This document shows positions 4,329 through 6,048 of a DNA stretch of 6,048 nt, in pieces. The notes under the pieces were generated by a model that made no database searches, had not been told where the DNA came from, and saw only the letters and a program-made list of their open reading frames with translations. Both the position numbers and the translations under genes were made by a program. The stretch's first letter is position 1; each line of letters begins with the position of its first letter. The stretch is from Bacillota bacterium (GTDB lineage Bacteria > Bacillota > Clostridia > Acetivibrionales > JAKOSZ01): NCBI GenBank assembly GCA_029776555.1, contig JAKOSZ010000228.1, forward strand, positions 1 to 6,048, read 5' to 3'.

Positions 4329-6002
4329 TCAGCCGGTCCGGACTTTCAGGCTTTTCAGCCTCTTCATTACATCGTTGACACCCCTGCCGAAATAGTCATG
4401 CAGTATCCTGTATTCTTCGTACAGCTTCTTATATATGGCGACGTTTTCCGGTATGGGCTTGTAGTAATCCTTCCTGACCTTGGACATGGCCTTTGCGGCC
4501 TCAAATATGGTGTCGTAGCCGCCCTTTCCCTTCCCGGCGGCGACCGCCCCGAACATGGCCGATCCCAGGGCGACCGTCTGGGGTGAACCGGATATCCTGA
4601 TCTCCCTGTTGGTCACATCCGCATACACCTGCATCATGAACTCGTTCTTCTCGGCTATTCCTCCGCAGGCGTAAAGCTCTTTTATGGCTACGCCGTTCTT
4701 TTCAAAGGTTTCGATTATCATGTTGGTGCCAAAGGCCGTCGCTTCAATAAGGGCCCTGTATATTTCTTCTGGCTTGGTGGTCAGTGTGCAGCCCAGAAGC
4801 AGACCCGTCAGGTCGGCGTCCACCAGCACCGACCGGTTGCCGTTCCACCAGTCGAGGGCCAGCAAGCCGCTTTCTCCGGGCCTCTGCTTTCTTACCTTCT
4901 CCACCAGCAGGTCGTGGATGCCGATCCCCCGTTTCTTGGCCTCTTCCTCGTAGGAGGCAGGCAGGCAGTTTTCCACGAACCACTGGAAATGGTCCCCCAC
5001 ACAGGACTGGCCGGCCTCATAGCCTAAAAAGCCTGGGATTATGCCGTCCTCAACCACTCCGCACATGCCGGGCACCATTTTCTCCTCGGTGCCAAGGACC
5101 ATGTGGCAAGTGGAGGTGCCCATTATCATCAGCATCTTGCCCGGTTCCACTATCCCTACGGCAGGCACAGCCACATGGGCGTCCACGTTGGCTACCGCCA
5201 CTGCCGTTCCCGGCAGAAGCCCGGTTTTCGCGGCCATTTCAGGGGTAAGCTCTCCTGCCTTGCTGCCTATGGGGTAAATGTCCCTGCTCAGCTTTTCATC
5301 CACCACGTTTTCAAGCCTCGGGTTTAGCTCCCGGAAAAAGTCCTTTGAGGGGTATCCCTCCCTCTTGCTCCAAATGGCTTTATAACCGGCGGTGCAGCTG
5401 TTTCTCCTCTCATTGCCCGTGAGCGTCATGACAATCCAGTCGCCCGCCTCCATAAACTTATATGCCGCTTCATAAATTTCCGGGGCTTCCTCCAGTATCT
5501 GCATTATCTTGGGGAAGAGCCATTCGGAGGAAATTTTCCCCCCGTACCTATTAAGGAAGCTCTCATTTCTCTTCCTTGCCAGCTCATTCAGCCTGTCGGC
5601 CTGGGGCTGGGCGGCGTGGTGTTTCCACAGTTTTACGTAACTATTGGGGTTGCTTCTGAATTCTTCCCTGAAGCAGAGGGGCTTCCCTTCCCTGTCAATG
5701 GGCAGCATGGTACAGGCGGTAAAGTCAATGCCCAGACCTATGACGTCCTCTGGTTTTACGCCTGATTCCTTAAGCACTTGAGGTACGGCAGTTTCAAGGA
5801 CCTCCAGGTAGTCGGCCGGATGTTGCAGAGCCCAATCCGGACCCAGCCGCGTTTTGCCGTCGGGCAGGTATTCGTCCATAACCCCATGGGTGTATTCCCT
5901 GACAGCCGTGGCTATAATGTTTCCGCTTTCCACCTCCACCAGCACTGCCCTGCCCGACAGGGTGCCAAAGTCAATTCCCAGGCTGTATTTTTTTGTTCCC
6001 AT
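4329..6002 (-). CDS. araB: L-ribulokinase (FGGY carbohydrate kinase)
   Basis: A 557-residue cytoplasmic kinase that would use ATP to phosphorylate L-ribulose to L-ribulose-5-phosphate, the substrate of AraD. The N-terminal FGGY domain opens with the phosphate-binding loop GIDFGTLSGRA (9-19). GIDFTACTMLPID (91-103) follows, then ANVDAH (271-276), whose D274 fits the catalytic base. The C-terminal ATPase domain shows MGTSTCHM (294-301), ACGGIAEKNEFMMQVYADV (445-463) and ALGSAMFGA (478-486). Length and motifs match ribulokinase rather than xylulokinase or glycerol kinase, which are shorter. The ATG is preceded by AGGTGAGG at 6014-6007. The rhomboid gene follows on the same strand, and araD is convergent about 1.1 kb away. 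L-arabinose isomerase (araA) is not in the window and may lie to the right or elsewhere. Confidence 0.95.
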   Translation of the reverse strand: MGTKKYSLGIDFGTLSGRAVLVEVESGNIIATAVREYTHGVMDEYLPDGKTRLGPDWALQHPADYLEVLETAVPQVLKESGVKPEDVIGLGIDFTACTMLPIDREGKPLCFREEFRSNPNSYVKLWKHHAAQPQADRLNELARKRNESFLNRYGGKISSEWLFPKIMQILEEAPEIYEAAYKFMEAGDWIVMTLTGNERRNSCTAGYKAIWSKREGYPSKDFFRELNPRLENVVDEKLSRDIYPIGSKAGELTPEMAAKTGLLPGTAVAVANVDAHVAVPAVGIVEPGKMLMIMGTSTCHMVLGTEEKMVPGMCGVVEDGIIPGFLGYEAGQSCVGDHFQWFVENCLPASYEEEAKKRGIGIHDLLVEKVRKQRPGESGLLALDWWNGNRSVLVDADLTGLLLGCTLTTKPEEIYRALIEATAFGTNMIIETFEKNGVAIKELYACGGIAEKNEFMMQVYADVTNREIRISGSPQTVALGSAMFGAVAAGKGKGGYDTIFEAAKAMSKVRKDYYKPIPENVAIYKKLYEEYRILHDYFGRGVNDVMKRLKSLKVRTG

Positions 6003-6006
6003 TTTG

Positions 6007-6035
6007 CCTCACCTCTCTAAATACTCTATTTTATC
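6007..6035 (-). promoter_or_regulatory. araB ribosome binding site and possible -10 element
   Basis: AGGTGAGG at 6014-6007 is a good ribosome binding site for the ATG at 6002. Further upstream TAAAAT (6033-6028) could be a -10, but its -35 would fall beyond the window, so the promoter part is weak. If it is real the leader is only about 20 bases. araB may instead be read from a gene further right. Confidence 0.4.
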
Positions 6036-6048
6036 GGCCTCTATATAA

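Noticed and set aside
4784..5248. 154-residue rightward reading frame within araB
   Set aside because: It is antisense to the conserved kinase and rich in Pro, Arg and Ser, as expected from a GC-rich shadow frame.

Overview
The window most resembles a chromosomal segment from a low- to mid-GC Firmicute, probably an anaerobic Clostridia-type organism. The support is strong purine-rich ribosome binding sites, use of a TTG start, a GluP-type rhomboid protease, LplA-type sugar-binding lipoproteins and a short AraD-like epimerase. No rRNA or other marker gene is present, so this placement is an inference from gene style.

The left part (about 1-2425) is visibly AT-richer than the rest and is read leftward. 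It holds a full-length extracellular solute-binding lipoprotein (680-2209) and, downstream of it, a truncated paralogue of its N-terminus (76-456). Each is preceded by a closely similar promoter block of about 72 bases (491-562 and 2353-2424), so promoter plus gene appear to have been duplicated in tandem and the downstream copy later cut short. The start codon and ribosome binding site of another leftward gene lie at the left edge (1-14).

The spaces around these lipoprotein genes carry a small family of REP-like palindromic repeats built on the core ACCGTCCCCGTGTC. There is a perfect tandem pair plus an inverted partner at 575-657, decayed copies at 2252-2350 and 2426-2463, and a possible remnant at 31-60, just past the truncated gene.

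The right part (2458-6048) is GC-richer and concerns L-arabinose/L-ribulose use. araD (L-ribulose-5-phosphate 4-epimerase, 2545-3189) is read rightward from its own promoter. araB (ribulokinase, 4329-6002) is read leftward and followed 31 bases later by a GluP-like rhomboid-TPR membrane protease (3104-4297). The last codons of that protease run 86 bases into the 3' end of araD on the opposite strand.

Together AraB and AraD would convert L-ribulose to L-ribulose-5-phosphate and then D-xylulose-5-phosphate. The isomerase AraA and the sugar permeases are not in the window. The solute-binding lipoprotein might feed a pentose- or oligosaccharide-uptake system, but only proximity suggests this. I found no wholly unknown system. 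The most notable features are the repeat family, the duplicated promoter with a truncated lipoprotein, and the araD/protease tail-to-tail overlap.
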